DNA of 6,939 bases from Ignavibacteria bacterium (GTDB lineage: Bacteria > Bacteroidota > Ignavibacteria > Tepidaquicellales > OLB5), in the NCBI GenBank assembly GCA_030835005.1, contig JAUQWT010000243.1, forward strand, positions 1-6,939. Reading direction: 5' to 3'. Numbering within the stretch: the first letter of the stretch is position 1; the number at the start of each line of letters is the position of its first letter. The notes below the pieces were generated by a model. The model was not told the origin of the DNA and did not search any database. It saw nothing but the letters and a program-made list of their open reading frames with translations. Positions 1 through 6,561 of the stretch are shown in pieces. A program made the translations under genes and the position numbers.

Positions 1-362
1 TAATACACAGTTAAGTTATAGGTTCTGCTTTGCTTCACAATGATATCTCCTTCTTTGACATAATTTAAAGTAATTATTGTTTTGCCCTTTTTCAACCCTT
101 TAATTTTAATTACCTCTGTCGTCATGCCGGAATTATTCTCCACGCTAATATATTCTTTTCCGGCATATTCTGCAATATCCGGATCACTTATATCTGAAAC
201 TATCCAGTTGTAGCCTTTACCTGAATCGGCCTGCATTCTTATGACAACTTCTTCATTCAGCTTAACAAGGATACTGGTGCCCCGATAGTCTTTATAACCG
301 GCGCAGCTGATGATGAAAACCGAGAACAACAGAACTACTGAAGCAACTATTTTATTTTTCAT
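1..362 (-). CDS. Small lipoprotein with chagasin (protease inhibitor I42)-like layout, 3' end at window edge
   Basis: The 120 visible codons begin with ATG at 362 and end with an incomplete TA- codon at the window edge; as the last residues (YNLTVY) look like a terminal beta strand, that codon is probably the stop. Residues 1-20 form a lipoprotein signal: a short basic start (MKNK), a hydrophobic core and lipobox I-I-S-C, with Cys20 as the lipidated residue. The mature part resembles the chagasin/I42 cysteine-protease inhibitor fold: a strand (ILVKLNEEVVIRM), a GYNW at 50-53 where the family has NPTTGYxW, a central loop near ENNSGM (75-80), then KKGKTIITLNY and a final strand. The inhibitory loops are divergent: DSGK instead of NPTT, and no RPW motif. 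The fold is therefore an inference and inhibition uncertain. It follows ggt by 14 bp and is probably the operon's last gene. A GAAGG (366-370) lies 3 nt before the start. Any target would be in the periplasm or outside the cell. Confidence 0.7.
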   Translation of the reverse strand, partial: MKNKIVASVVLLFSVFIISCAGYKDYRGTSILVKLNEEVVIRMQADSGKGYNWIVSDISDPDIAEYAGKEYISVENNSGMTTEVIKIKGLKKGKTIITLNYVKEGDIIVKQSRTYNLTVY

Positions 363-376
363 TTACCTTCATAAAC

Positions 377-2134
377 TTAATATCCTAACGCTAAACCGTA
401 TCCTCTTCTATCGGAATGTCCGTAATACTTGTGATTCTTCCAGTCAATCAATATGCCTTCAACTCTGCCGAAATCTCCGACCGGTTTCATATCATGACCT
501 TTTTCCCTGAGCTTCGCCATAACTTCCTCATCAATTGAACCCTGTTCGTACTGTATATATTCAGGCAGCCATTGGTGATGGTATCTAGGCTTATCAATGG
601 CAGAATCCAGAGACATATTGAAATCTATTACATTAACTATTGCCTGGAATACTGATGTAATGATCTTGCCTCCTCCCGGGGAGCCTATTACCATAAACGG
701 AGCATTGTCTTTCAGTATGATCGTAGGGGTCATGGAGCTCAGCATTCGTTTTCCCGGAACAATTGCATTAGCTTCATTCCCTATAAGGCCAAACATATTA
801 GGTTCACCCGGCTTTGATGCAAAGTCGTCCATCTCATCATTAAGCAGAAATCCTGCTCCATCAACAACTACTCCTGAACCGTATGTATTATTAAGCGTTG
901 TTGTAACGCTTACCATATTTCCGTCTTTATCTATTATTGAATAATGCGTTGTCTGATCTGATTCCTTTGTAAATACTCCGGGCTTGATCTCTCCGGCTGG
1001 AGTTGAATTGTTTTCGATCTGATTTCTTCTTTCTGCCGAATACTTCTTGTCAAACAGCTCGCCCTCAGGTACCTTCCAGAAGTCAGGGTCGCCCAAATGC
1101 TCGCTTCTATCCGCATAAACTCTTTTCATACTTTCAACTATTGTGTGTACATAATTCGAGTGATCCTTAATGCCGTAATAGACTGAGCTTCTGTCCGGGA
1201 TCTTGTCATTTTCAATCATATTTAGCAATTGAATAAGAGCAATTCCCCCGCTGCTTGGCGGCCCCATAGAATATACATCATAACCTTTGTAAGTAGTGTG
1301 AACCGGAGGTCTCTCAACTGCATTGTAGCTCAAAAGATCTTCCCGGGTTATCAACCCCGCGTTTGATTTCATTTCACTCTCAATCAACTCAGCTGTGATA
1401 CCGGAATAAAATCCATCCTTGCCATGAATGCTGATCAGCTTAAGCGTATTTGCAAGGTCTTTCTGAATAAACATTTCGCCTGCTGAATACTTCAGCCCGT
1501 TCTTTGTAAATACTTTTCTGCTTGAAGGGAATTTATTGAATAACTCATAATTAGAGTTTAGTGATTCAGCCAGTCTGTCTTCCATTTCAAAGCCATCTTC
1601 AGCAAGCTTTATTGCAGGACTAAGTACATCTTCACGTTTCATTGAACCGAATTTTTCTAAGGCAAAGAGTAGTCCTGCAACTGCACCAGGCACGCCTGCC
1701 GATAGATGCCCGACCTGGCTTTTATCCGGAAGGAAATTTCCTTTATCATCAAGAAACATATTTCTGGTTGAAAGTGCCGGCGCCTTTTCGCGGTAATCAA
1801 TAGTAGTAATTACATCTTTGAATTTGATCACCATGAATCCACCGCCACCCAGGTTGCCTGCCTGTGGATATGTAACGGCAAGCGTGAATCCCATTGCTAC
1901 GGCAGCATCAACTGCATTGCCGCCTTTGGTTAGAATATCAATCCCCACTTGTGATGCAACCTTGCTTGCGGATGACACCATTCCGCTGGTACCGGTAACA
2001 TCAGATCTGAAATTTATACTCTCTTTATCTTTCTGTATTGAACTTTTTAAGGGATCGTTAAACGAGGAGGCATAGTAAAGGAATAAGAGAATCAAAGGAA
2101 TCATTATTAAAATGCTCAGATTCTTTTTTAACAT
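377..2134 (-). CDS. ggt: Gamma-glutamyltranspeptidase (glutathione hydrolase) precursor
   Basis: This 585-residue protein matches the usual length of bacterial GGT (about 580). The family cleaves the gamma-glutamyl bond of glutathione and related compounds, by hydrolysis or transfer to an acceptor, normally in the periplasm. Residues 5-22 are a hydrophobic signal or anchor segment. The proenzyme should self-cleave before Thr395 in QTTHYSI, giving a large N-terminal and a small C-terminal subunit, with Thr395 as nucleophile. Residues matching the E. coli active site are all present: Arg115 (DYRE), Asn415 (TLN), Glu434 and Asp437 (NDEMDDF), Ser466-Ser467 (LSSM) and the GSPGG oxyanion loop at 484-488. 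The lid-loop region (KPGEPNMFGL, 441-450) is kept, as in E. coli-type enzymes. The ATG directly follows the TAA of the upstream mce gene with no gap and no clear Shine-Dalgarno, so translational coupling is likely. No frameshift or missing catalytic residue is seen. Confidence 0.96.
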   Translation of the reverse strand: MLKKNLSILIMIPLILLFLYYASSFNDPLKSSIQKDKESINFRSDVTGTSGMVSSASKVASQVGIDILTKGGNAVDAAVAMGFTLAVTYPQAGNLGGGGFMVIKFKDVITTIDYREKAPALSTRNMFLDDKGNFLPDKSQVGHLSAGVPGAVAGLLFALEKFGSMKREDVLSPAIKLAEDGFEMEDRLAESLNSNYELFNKFPSSRKVFTKNGLKYSAGEMFIQKDLANTLKLISIHGKDGFYSGITAELIESEMKSNAGLITREDLLSYNAVERPPVHTTYKGYDVYSMGPPSSGGIALIQLLNMIENDKIPDRSSVYYGIKDHSNYVHTIVESMKRVYADRSEHLGDPDFWKVPEGELFDKKYSAERRNQIENNSTPAGEIKPGVFTKESDQTTHYSIIDKDGNMVSVTTTLNNTYGSGVVVDGAGFLLNDEMDDFASKPGEPNMFGLIGNEANAIVPGKRMLSSMTPTIILKDNAPFMVIGSPGGGKIITSVFQAIVNVIDFNMSLDSAIDKPRYHHQWLPEYIQYEQGSIDEEVMAKLREKGHDMKPVGDFGRVEGILIDWKNHKYYGHSDRRGYGLALGY

Positions 2135-3049
2135 TTAAAATAGTCTTAAGCGAATTCCGTCTTTTTCTATTTTCTTAACCAGTTTATTTATACTCAAAAG
2201 CGCTTTGTTGATATTTTCATAAATATCATCTTCACTCAGCAATTTGCCCACAGTTGAGTTGGAATCACTTGCGTTAAGTACAAGTGAGTTCAGATTTATG
2301 GTAAGTGAATCCAGCCTGCCTGTTAGTATCCTTACATCCTGCATGGTTTCCTTTAACTCAGGCTTGGTATCGGTAACAGTATTATCAATGTTTGCTGCAA
2401 TGTTGTTTAACTTTGCTGTTAAAGAATTAATGCTGCTTCTGGTATCTGCAAGCATCAGATTCAGGTTTCTGGATGCTACGTTAAAATTACTTGCTGCACC
2501 TTTGATATTTGATTTCAAGCCGTCATCACCCACAATATCATTAACATGTTCAATAGTAACAGTCATTTTTGTCATTGCAGTATCAAGCTTATGGGTTATA
2601 AGCTTCACATCATCACCTATCTCGGTCATAGTACCTATCAGCCCCACAATATCATTTGTCTTTGCTCCAACAAGCGGCTTTGTAATATCTGCATTTTCTT
2701 TTGATGAACCCGGTTTCACATAGATCTGCTTACCGCTCATAAGTTCTATCATAGAAACAGATACTTCATAATCTTTCCTTAAAGTAACTTCTTTAGAAAG
2801 TGAAAATTCAACTTTTACAGAATCACCCGGAGCGAGGTTGATACTGATTATCTTTCCCTTAACTACTCCGTTAACGCTAACAGGATCCCCTTCCTTCAAG
2901 CCGTTTACATCTGGGAAGTATACGGTCAGGTCGTTGGTCTCCAATCCGAATTTTAAATCTTTCAAAAACGCAACTCCCCACAAAAGCAAGATTATTGAAA
3001 CCAGTACGGTGAATCCGACTTTTACGAGAGTCTTTTTATCCTTATCCAT
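2135..3049 (-). CDS. MCE/MlaD-type inner-membrane-anchored lipid transport protein
   Basis: The 304-residue protein has the MlaD/MCE layout: a short basic cytoplasmic start (MDKDKKTLVK), one transmembrane helix at about 9-30, then a single MCE domain at about 38-114 with the typical VYFPDVNGLKEGDPVSVNG stretch followed by VKGKI. The remaining 190 residues are mostly predicted helical and rich in Asn, Ser, Thr and Leu, with repeated hydrophobic spacing suggesting coiled coil. Family members bind lipids in the periplasm as hexamers and work with an ABC permease (MlaE) and ATPase (MlaF) to move phospholipids or other lipids between membranes. No such partners are visible here; the neighbours are greA, 2 bp upstream, and ggt, which abuts its stop. 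The cargo cannot be read from the sequence. The ATG at 3049 lacks a clear Shine-Dalgarno and probably depends on coupling to greA. Family is confident, specific function is not. Confidence 0.9.
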   Translation of the reverse strand: MDKDKKTLVKVGFTVLVSIILLLWGVAFLKDLKFGLETNDLTVYFPDVNGLKEGDPVSVNGVVKGKIISINLAPGDSVKVEFSLSKEVTLRKDYEVSVSMIELMSGKQIYVKPGSSKENADITKPLVGAKTNDIVGLIGTMTEIGDDVKLITHKLDTAMTKMTVTIEHVNDIVGDDGLKSNIKGAASNFNVASRNLNLMLADTRSSINSLTAKLNNIAANIDNTVTDTKPELKETMQDVRILTGRLDSLTINLNSLVLNASDSNSTVGKLLSEDDIYENINKALLSINKLVKKIEKDGIRLRLF

Positions 3050-3051
3050 TT

Positions 3052-3537
3052 TTATTTCGAAAAATCGACTATTTTATATTTTAGTTTCCCGGCAGGAACA
3101 ATGATCTCAACCTCTTCATTTTTCTTCTTGCCAAGAAGGGATTTACCGATCGGCGAAGTAACAGAAATTTTGTCCTGATCCAGATCAGCTTCTTCAGGAG
3201 AAACAAGCTTATAACAAAACTCCTCCTTCGTTTTCATATCCTTTAACTTAACGTTATGCAGGATATAGATCTTGTCATTTGGCAGATCATCCGGAGAAAT
3301 GATCTTAACCCGCGAAAGTGTCTCTTCATACCGGGCAATTCTCATTTCAAGCTGCTCCTGCTGATGCTTGGCCGCATCATACTCTGCATTTTCGCTAAGA
3401 TCGCCGTGAGCTCTTGCGTCTGCAATTTTTTCAGCAATATCTTTCCTGCCTCTTAATTTCAGTTCGTTAAGTTCAGTTTCAAGCTCATGCAGCCTGTCTT
3501 TAGTTAAATATACAAAACTCTTGTTGTTTGATTCCAT
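3052..3537 (-). CDS. greA: Transcription elongation factor GreA
   Basis: The 161-residue protein has the usual GreA length (about 158) and both domains. The N-terminal antiparallel coiled coil (about 10-80) carries the tip motif GDLSENAEY at 45-53; acidic residues Asp46 and Glu49 match those that reach into the RNA polymerase secondary channel and stimulate cleavage of backtracked RNA. The C-terminal FKBP-like domain (about 87-160) includes the family's ISVTSPIGKSLLG stretch (124-136) and ends in a VPAGKLKYKI strand. The product rescues stalled polymerase in the cytoplasm. The start ATG has an AGGAG (3550-3554) 12 nt upstream, inside the last codons of ribBA; that spacing is long, so coupling to ribBA may also help. 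It lies 6 bp after ribBA and 2 bp before the mce gene, so it is an internal operon gene. The coiled-coil tip sequence favours GreA over GreB. Confidence 0.97.
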   Translation of the reverse strand: MESNNKSFVYLTKDRLHELETELNELKLRGRKDIAEKIADARAHGDLSENAEYDAAKHQQEQLEMRIARYEETLSRVKIISPDDLPNDKIYILHNVKLKDMKTKEEFCYKLVSPEEADLDQDKISVTSPIGKSLLGKKKNEEVEIIVPAGKLKYKIVDFSK

Positions 3538-3543
3538 ATTAAA

Positions 3544-4782
3544 TTAATTCTCCTGATTTTTATTGATCAACAGCAGGTGACCCAGTTTATCGCGTTTTGT
3601 TTTTAAATATCTTTCGTTATTTGTATTTGAAGGTATCTCTATGGGCATTCTCTTCACAATTTCAAGACCATACCCTTTTAATCCAACAACCTTTTTGGGA
3701 TTATTTGTAAGCAAAATAATTTTTCTGACTCCAAGGCTTCTAAGTATCTGTGCGCCAATACCGTAATCTCTTAAATCAGCTTTAAATCCAAGCGCTTCAT
3801 TAGCCTCAACAGTATCCTTGCCTTCTTCCTGAAGCTTATAAGCTTTCAGTTTGTTTGCCAGCCCGATGCCTCTGCCTTCCTGTCTCATGTAAAGAACGAT
3901 CCCGTTTTTTTCGTGCTCGATTATCTTGAGAGACTTCACTAACTGGTCGCGGCAATCACATTTAAGCGAGCCAAGTATATCACCTGTCAAACATTCTGAG
4001 TGAACACGAACAATTATCGGTTTATCAGGCTTGATCTCGCCTTTGATGAGTGCAAGATGCTCTTTGCCGTCAAGTATATTTCTGAACATATGCAGCCTGA
4101 AAGTACCGTGCCTTGTTGGCAAATTGACATCAACTACTTTTTCTATTAAAACTTCCCTTTCAAGCCTGTAATTGATAAGGTCTTTAATAGTGATGATCTT
4201 CAGCTTAAGCTTCTTTGCGATCTCCATAAGTTTCGGAACCCGAGCCATATTTCCGTCTTCTTTGATGATCTCGCAAAGCACTCCTGCGGGAAAATGCCCA
4301 GCCATTCGGGCCAGGTCAACAGCCGCCTCCGTATGTCCGGCTCTTCTGAGTACTCCGCCCGGAAACGCTCTGAGCGGGAAAACGTGCCCGGGCCTGCCAA
4401 GGTCATCGGGTTTAGTCTTCTTATTAACAAGCGAAAGTATGGTTCTGTTCCTGTCTGAGGCAGAAATTCCGGTTGACGTACCGTGCTTGAAATCTACACT
4501 TATTGTAAACGCTGTCTGGTGCAATGCAGTGTTCACATTTGTCATCATATTAAGCTTAAGTTCCTTAAGCCTTTCATCTTCCATCGGAACGCAGATAACA
4601 CCGCTTGTGTATTTAATAAGCAAATTCACAAGCTCCGGGGTTGATTTCTCGGCAGAATAGATCAGATCGCCTTCATTTTCACGGTCTTCATCATCCACAA
4701 CAATTACGCACTTGCCCTTTTTGAAATCCGCGATAGCAGATTCAATAGTATTGAATTTATATTCAGTCTTCCTGGGTTTCAT
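3544..4782 (-). CDS. ribBA: Bifunctional RibBA: DHBP synthase / GTP cyclohydrolase II
   Basis: This 412-residue fusion catalyses both entry steps of riboflavin synthesis in the cytoplasm. The RibB half (about 8-205) converts ribulose 5-phosphate to 3,4-dihydroxy-2-butanone 4-phosphate; it keeps the metal-binding DDEDRENEGD (30-39), TGISASDR (104-111), RPGHVFPLRA with His133, and RRAGHTEAAVDL (146-157). The RibA half (about 208-405) opens GTP; its zinc cysteines Cys264, Cys275 and Cys277 are present in HSECLTGD and LKCDCRDQ. MRQEGRGIGLANK (299-311), the ADLRDY segment (335-340, Asp336 and Arg338 matching the proposed E. coli catalytic pair) and LLTNNPKK (357-364) are also intact. Both halves therefore look active. 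The ATG has no clear Shine-Dalgarno and lies only 10 nt after a stable hairpin (4793-4813). It appears to be the first gene of the run leading to the lipoprotein. I see no room for an FMN riboswitch upstream. Confidence 0.97.
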   Translation of the reverse strand: MKPRKTEYKFNTIESAIADFKKGKCVIVVDDEDRENEGDLIYSAEKSTPELVNLLIKYTSGVICVPMEDERLKELKLNMMTNVNTALHQTAFTISVDFKHGTSTGISASDRNRTILSLVNKKTKPDDLGRPGHVFPLRAFPGGVLRRAGHTEAAVDLARMAGHFPAGVLCEIIKEDGNMARVPKLMEIAKKLKLKIITIKDLINYRLEREVLIEKVVDVNLPTRHGTFRLHMFRNILDGKEHLALIKGEIKPDKPIIVRVHSECLTGDILGSLKCDCRDQLVKSLKIIEHEKNGIVLYMRQEGRGIGLANKLKAYKLQEEGKDTVEANEALGFKADLRDYGIGAQILRSLGVRKIILLTNNPKKVVGLKGYGLEIVKRMPIEIPSNTNNERYLKTKRDKLGHLLLINKNQEN

Positions 4783-4813
4783 AAAATAAAATGTGGCGGT
4801 ATTGATTCGCCAC
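4783..4813 (-). terminator. Possible intrinsic terminator or attenuator between yajC and ribBA
   Basis: On the minus strand a perfect 6-bp stem GTGGCG/CGCCAC (arms 4808-4813 and 4793-4798, 9-nt loop) is followed at once by ATTTTATTTT and then the ribBA ATG. A GC-rich stem plus T-rich tail fits a factor-independent terminator for the tgt-yajC transcript, although the tail is interrupted by A and the stem is short. Being in the ribBA leader, it could instead act as an attenuator or affect translation start. The palindrome is directly seen; its function is inferred. Confidence 0.5.
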
Positions 4814-4820
4814 TTGATTT

Positions 4821-4845
4821 ATCCTGTAAATTCTTAGTACAGGAT
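4821..4845 (-). other. Perfect 8-bp inverted repeat downstream of yajC
   Basis: The arms ATCCTGTA (4821-4828) and TACAGGAT (4838-4845) are exact reverse complements with a 9-nt loop, starting 7 nt past the yajC stop codon. No T-run follows on the minus strand, so it is not a classical terminator. It could be a 3'-end stabilising hairpin for the yajC message, part of a two-hairpin structure with 4793-4813, or a protein-binding operator. The repeat is certain; any role is a guess. Confidence 0.5.
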
Positions 4846-4852
4846 TAGATAC

Positions 4853-5182
4853 TTAGTTTTTCTTAACGGACTGGTCGGTCAACCCAACGATGGTTGCAAT
4901 TGCTGCTTTATCCATCTTCACTTTAACGTTATCCGCTATCTTAACCAGCACAGCCGAGTCTTCGAGACCTTCAACAGTTCCGTGTATTCCCCCGGAGGTG
5001 ATGATCTTATCACCTTTTTTTACGCCTTCAAGAAGTTTTGCTCTTTCTTTCTGGCGTTTTTGCTGCGGTCTTAAGATGAGGAAATAGAAAACAACTATAA
5101 TAAGCAAGAACGGGAGCAACGAGCTTATCATGCTTGTCATTCCGTCTCCGCCCTGCTGCAAAATAAAAAATAAATATGTCAA
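4853..5182 (-). CDS. yajC: Sec translocon accessory subunit YajC
   Basis: The 109-residue protein has the normal YajC size and plan: a single transmembrane helix at about 20-38 (SLLPFLLIIVVFYFLIL), immediately followed by the family signature RPQQKRQKE (38-46), then a small cytoplasmic domain with KKGDKIITSGGIHGTV (55-70). YajC associates with SecDF in the inner membrane and is not essential for export in E. coli. The chosen start is TTG at 5182, because AAGGAAGG lies 9 nt upstream and the resulting short polar segment with QQGGDG before the helix resembles other YajC proteins. In-frame ATGs at 5140 and 5131 are alternatives; the former has GGAG 5 nt upstream and would remove 14 residues. It follows tgt by 45 bp, a familiar pairing; secDF would be expected next in many genomes but is replaced here by ribBA. 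Confidence 0.93.
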   Translation of the reverse strand: MTYLFFILQQGGDGMTSMISSLLPFLLIIVVFYFLILRPQQKRQKERAKLLEGVKKGDKIITSGGIHGTVEGLEDSAVLVKIADNVKVKMDKAAIATIVGLTDQSVKKN

Positions 5183-5191
5183 TTAATTATA

Positions 5192-5199
5192 CCTTCCTT
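5192..5199 (-). promoter_or_regulatory. Ribosome binding site supporting the TTG start of yajC
   Basis: AAGGAAGG on the minus strand is the strongest purine-rich Shine-Dalgarno-like sequence I found before any gene in the window. It stands 9 nt before the TTG codon at 5182, a good spacing, and 51 nt before the nearest in-frame ATG, so it favours the longer yajC reading. Confidence 0.55.
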
Positions 5200-5227
5200 A
5201 TTCTGTTATTAAATCACCTTTGGTGGT

Positions 5228-6364
5228 CTATTTTGTACTTTGATTATACTTTTCCAAAAACTCTTTTTTGAATTCAGTGAACCTGTTTTCAATTATTGAA
5301 TTACGGGCACTCTCCGCTATGTTCAGATAAAACCTTAGATTATGGATCGTTGCAAGCTGTGCTGCCAGCATTTCATCTGCCATGAACAAATGCCTCAAAT
5401 ACGAAACCGAAAAGTTCTTTGACGTGTAGCTTTCAACTTCTTCATCAGGTGAATTGAAATTGAACTTGTTTTCAAGATTTTTCAGCCTCAGTTTTCCTTT
5501 TGAAGTGAACAATGTTCCATTCCTGGCATTACGTGTTGGCATAACACAATCAAACATATCAACTCCGCGTTCTATGGAATTCAACAAATCTTCGGGAGTC
5601 CCAACACCCATCAAATATCTCGGCTTATCCTTCGGCATAAATTCAGTTGTGTACTCAGTAATATCATACATAACTTCATTTTCTTCACCAACTGCAAGTC
5701 CGCCGATCGCATAACCGTCAAAATCCAATTCTCCTAGTGATCCTGCAGACTCTTTGCGCAGATCCTTATAAGTAGAACCCTGAATAATACCGAACTGAAA
5801 CTGCTGGTGTCCATACAAACTTTCAGTCTTCAAAAACTCGTCCCTGCTTCGCTTAGCCCATTTAGAAGTCAGCTCAATAGATTCTTTAACTTTTGAATGC
5901 TCTGAAGGATTCTCCAGGCATTCATCAAGCACCATTATGATATCTGAACCGATCGTTCTTTGAATATTTACAACTTTTTCTGGTGTGAAAAAATGAGAGC
6001 TGCCGTCTAAGTGTGACTTGAATTCGGCGCCATCTTCAGAAACTTTCCTTAATGCCGATAAACTAAAAACCTGAAACCCGCCGCTGTCTGTCAAAATCGG
6101 CTTGTTCCAGTTCATAAATTTATGAAGCCCTCCTGCCTGCCCAATAACATCTAATCCCGGCCTGAGATATAAGTGATAAGTGTTTCCCAGAATTATCTTT
6201 GCGCCGATCTCTTCAAGCTCACGCTGTTCAATAGCCTTCACAGTTGCCTGTGTGCCTACGGGCATAAAAATAGGAGTCTGGAAAGTACCGTGTGAGGTAG
6301 TAATTTCACAAACTCTTGCTTTACAGCTTTTATCTTGAGAAAGAACCTTAAAGAACATATACAT
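5228..6364 (-). CDS. tgt: tRNA-guanine(34) transglycosylase, zinc cysteines absent
   Basis: The 378-residue protein is a full-length bacterial Tgt, which swaps guanine 34 of GUN-anticodon tRNAs for the queuosine precursor preQ1. Catalytic features are present: the general-acid Asp93 in LTDSGGFQVF (91-100), Asp147 in LDEC, IIQG (193-196), GGLAVGE (221-227), and the nucleophile Asp272 in DMFDCVMPTRNARNG. The zinc site is not: where most bacterial enzymes have CxCxxC before the YLRHL motif, this one has Val310, Ser312 and Ser315; only His325 remains. The fold around it (YTSKNF, YLRHLF, ATIHN) is otherwise normal, so I read it as a functional zinc-independent variant rather than a pseudogene. Two starts compete: ATG at 6364 and ATG at 6358 (third codon). 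AAGGG at 6368-6372 is 3 nt from the first but 9 nt from the second, so MFFKVL may be the true N-terminus. It has its own likely promoter and precedes yajC. Confidence 0.97.
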   Translation of the reverse strand: MYMFFKVLSQDKSCKARVCEITTSHGTFQTPIFMPVGTQATVKAIEQRELEEIGAKIILGNTYHLYLRPGLDVIGQAGGLHKFMNWNKPILTDSGGFQVFSLSALRKVSEDGAEFKSHLDGSSHFFTPEKVVNIQRTIGSDIIMVLDECLENPSEHSKVKESIELTSKWAKRSRDEFLKTESLYGHQQFQFGIIQGSTYKDLRKESAGSLGELDFDGYAIGGLAVGEENEVMYDITEYTTEFMPKDKPRYLMGVGTPEDLLNSIERGVDMFDCVMPTRNARNGTLFTSKGKLRLKNLENKFNFNSPDEEVESYTSKNFSVSYLRHLFMADEMLAAQLATIHNLRFYLNIAESARNSIIENRFTEFKKEFLEKYNQSTK

Positions 6365-6561
6365 CTGCCCTTAATAGTACAAAAATACTCAATTTTATTA
6401 AGATAATCAATCGAATTTGGCTAAATATGTGGTTAAGAATAAGCAAATGCGGCACTTTTTAAACATATATCCTCACACCGGATCTTTACGATATTCTGCA
6501 ATAGAAAGTGCATTCCCGAAAGGGTTCTCAAATTTCAAGAATTTATGAAAAACCGGGAAGT
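6365..6561 (-). other. Spacer between vanZ-like gene and tgt, with an unexplained short reading frame
   Basis: This 197-bp region holds the tgt promoter near its tgt end and no established gene. On the minus strand a frame from a TTG at 6565 to TGA at 6473 would encode 30 residues ending FENPFGNALSIAEYRKDPV, which has a protein-like composition but no clear ribosome binding site and no family I recognise. A further 19-codon frame (ATG 6466 to TGA 6407, starting MFKKCRIC) follows a GAGGA only 3 nt away and overlaps the promoter element. Either could be chance, a tiny gene or a decayed remnant. No convincing terminator is visible after the VanZ-like gene. Confidence 0.25.
6380..6410 (-). promoter_or_regulatory. 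Bacteroidota-type promoter for tgt
   Basis: On the minus strand TATTTTTG (6380-6387) matches the Bacteroidota -7 consensus TAnnTTTG exactly, and a TTG at 6408-6410 lies 20 nt further upstream, the usual distance for the -33 element. Transcription would start near 6372-6375, leaving a very short leader of about 8-17 nt that contains the AAGGG. The match and spacing are seen directly; use as a promoter is inferred. Confidence 0.6.

Noticed and set aside
377..2134. ggt as an inactive paralogue
   Set aside because: The nucleophile Thr395 and all recognised substrate-binding and oxyanion residues are present.
2244..2723. 159-codon open frame on the plus strand
   Set aside because: It lies wholly antisense to the MCE gene, whose domain and membrane helix are clear; the translation shows no recognisable motif and looks like a shadow of the real frame.
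4172..4660. 162-codon open frame on the plus strand
   Set aside because: It is antisense to the RibB half of ribBA, which has all its active-site motifs; no independent coding evidence.
4783..4852. FMN riboswitch before ribBA
   Set aside because: The 70-bp spacer is too short for the usual aptamer of over 100 nt and shows two simple hairpins instead of a multi-helix junction.
5210..5225. Terminator between tgt and yajC
   Set aside because: Only a 4-bp CACC/GGTG stem with a 3-nt loop and no T-run; too weak, and the short gap suggests co-transcription.
6365..6480. preQ1 riboswitch before tgt
   Set aside because: The predicted transcript start leaves a leader of under 20 nt, and I see no preQ1-type stem with an A-rich tail there.
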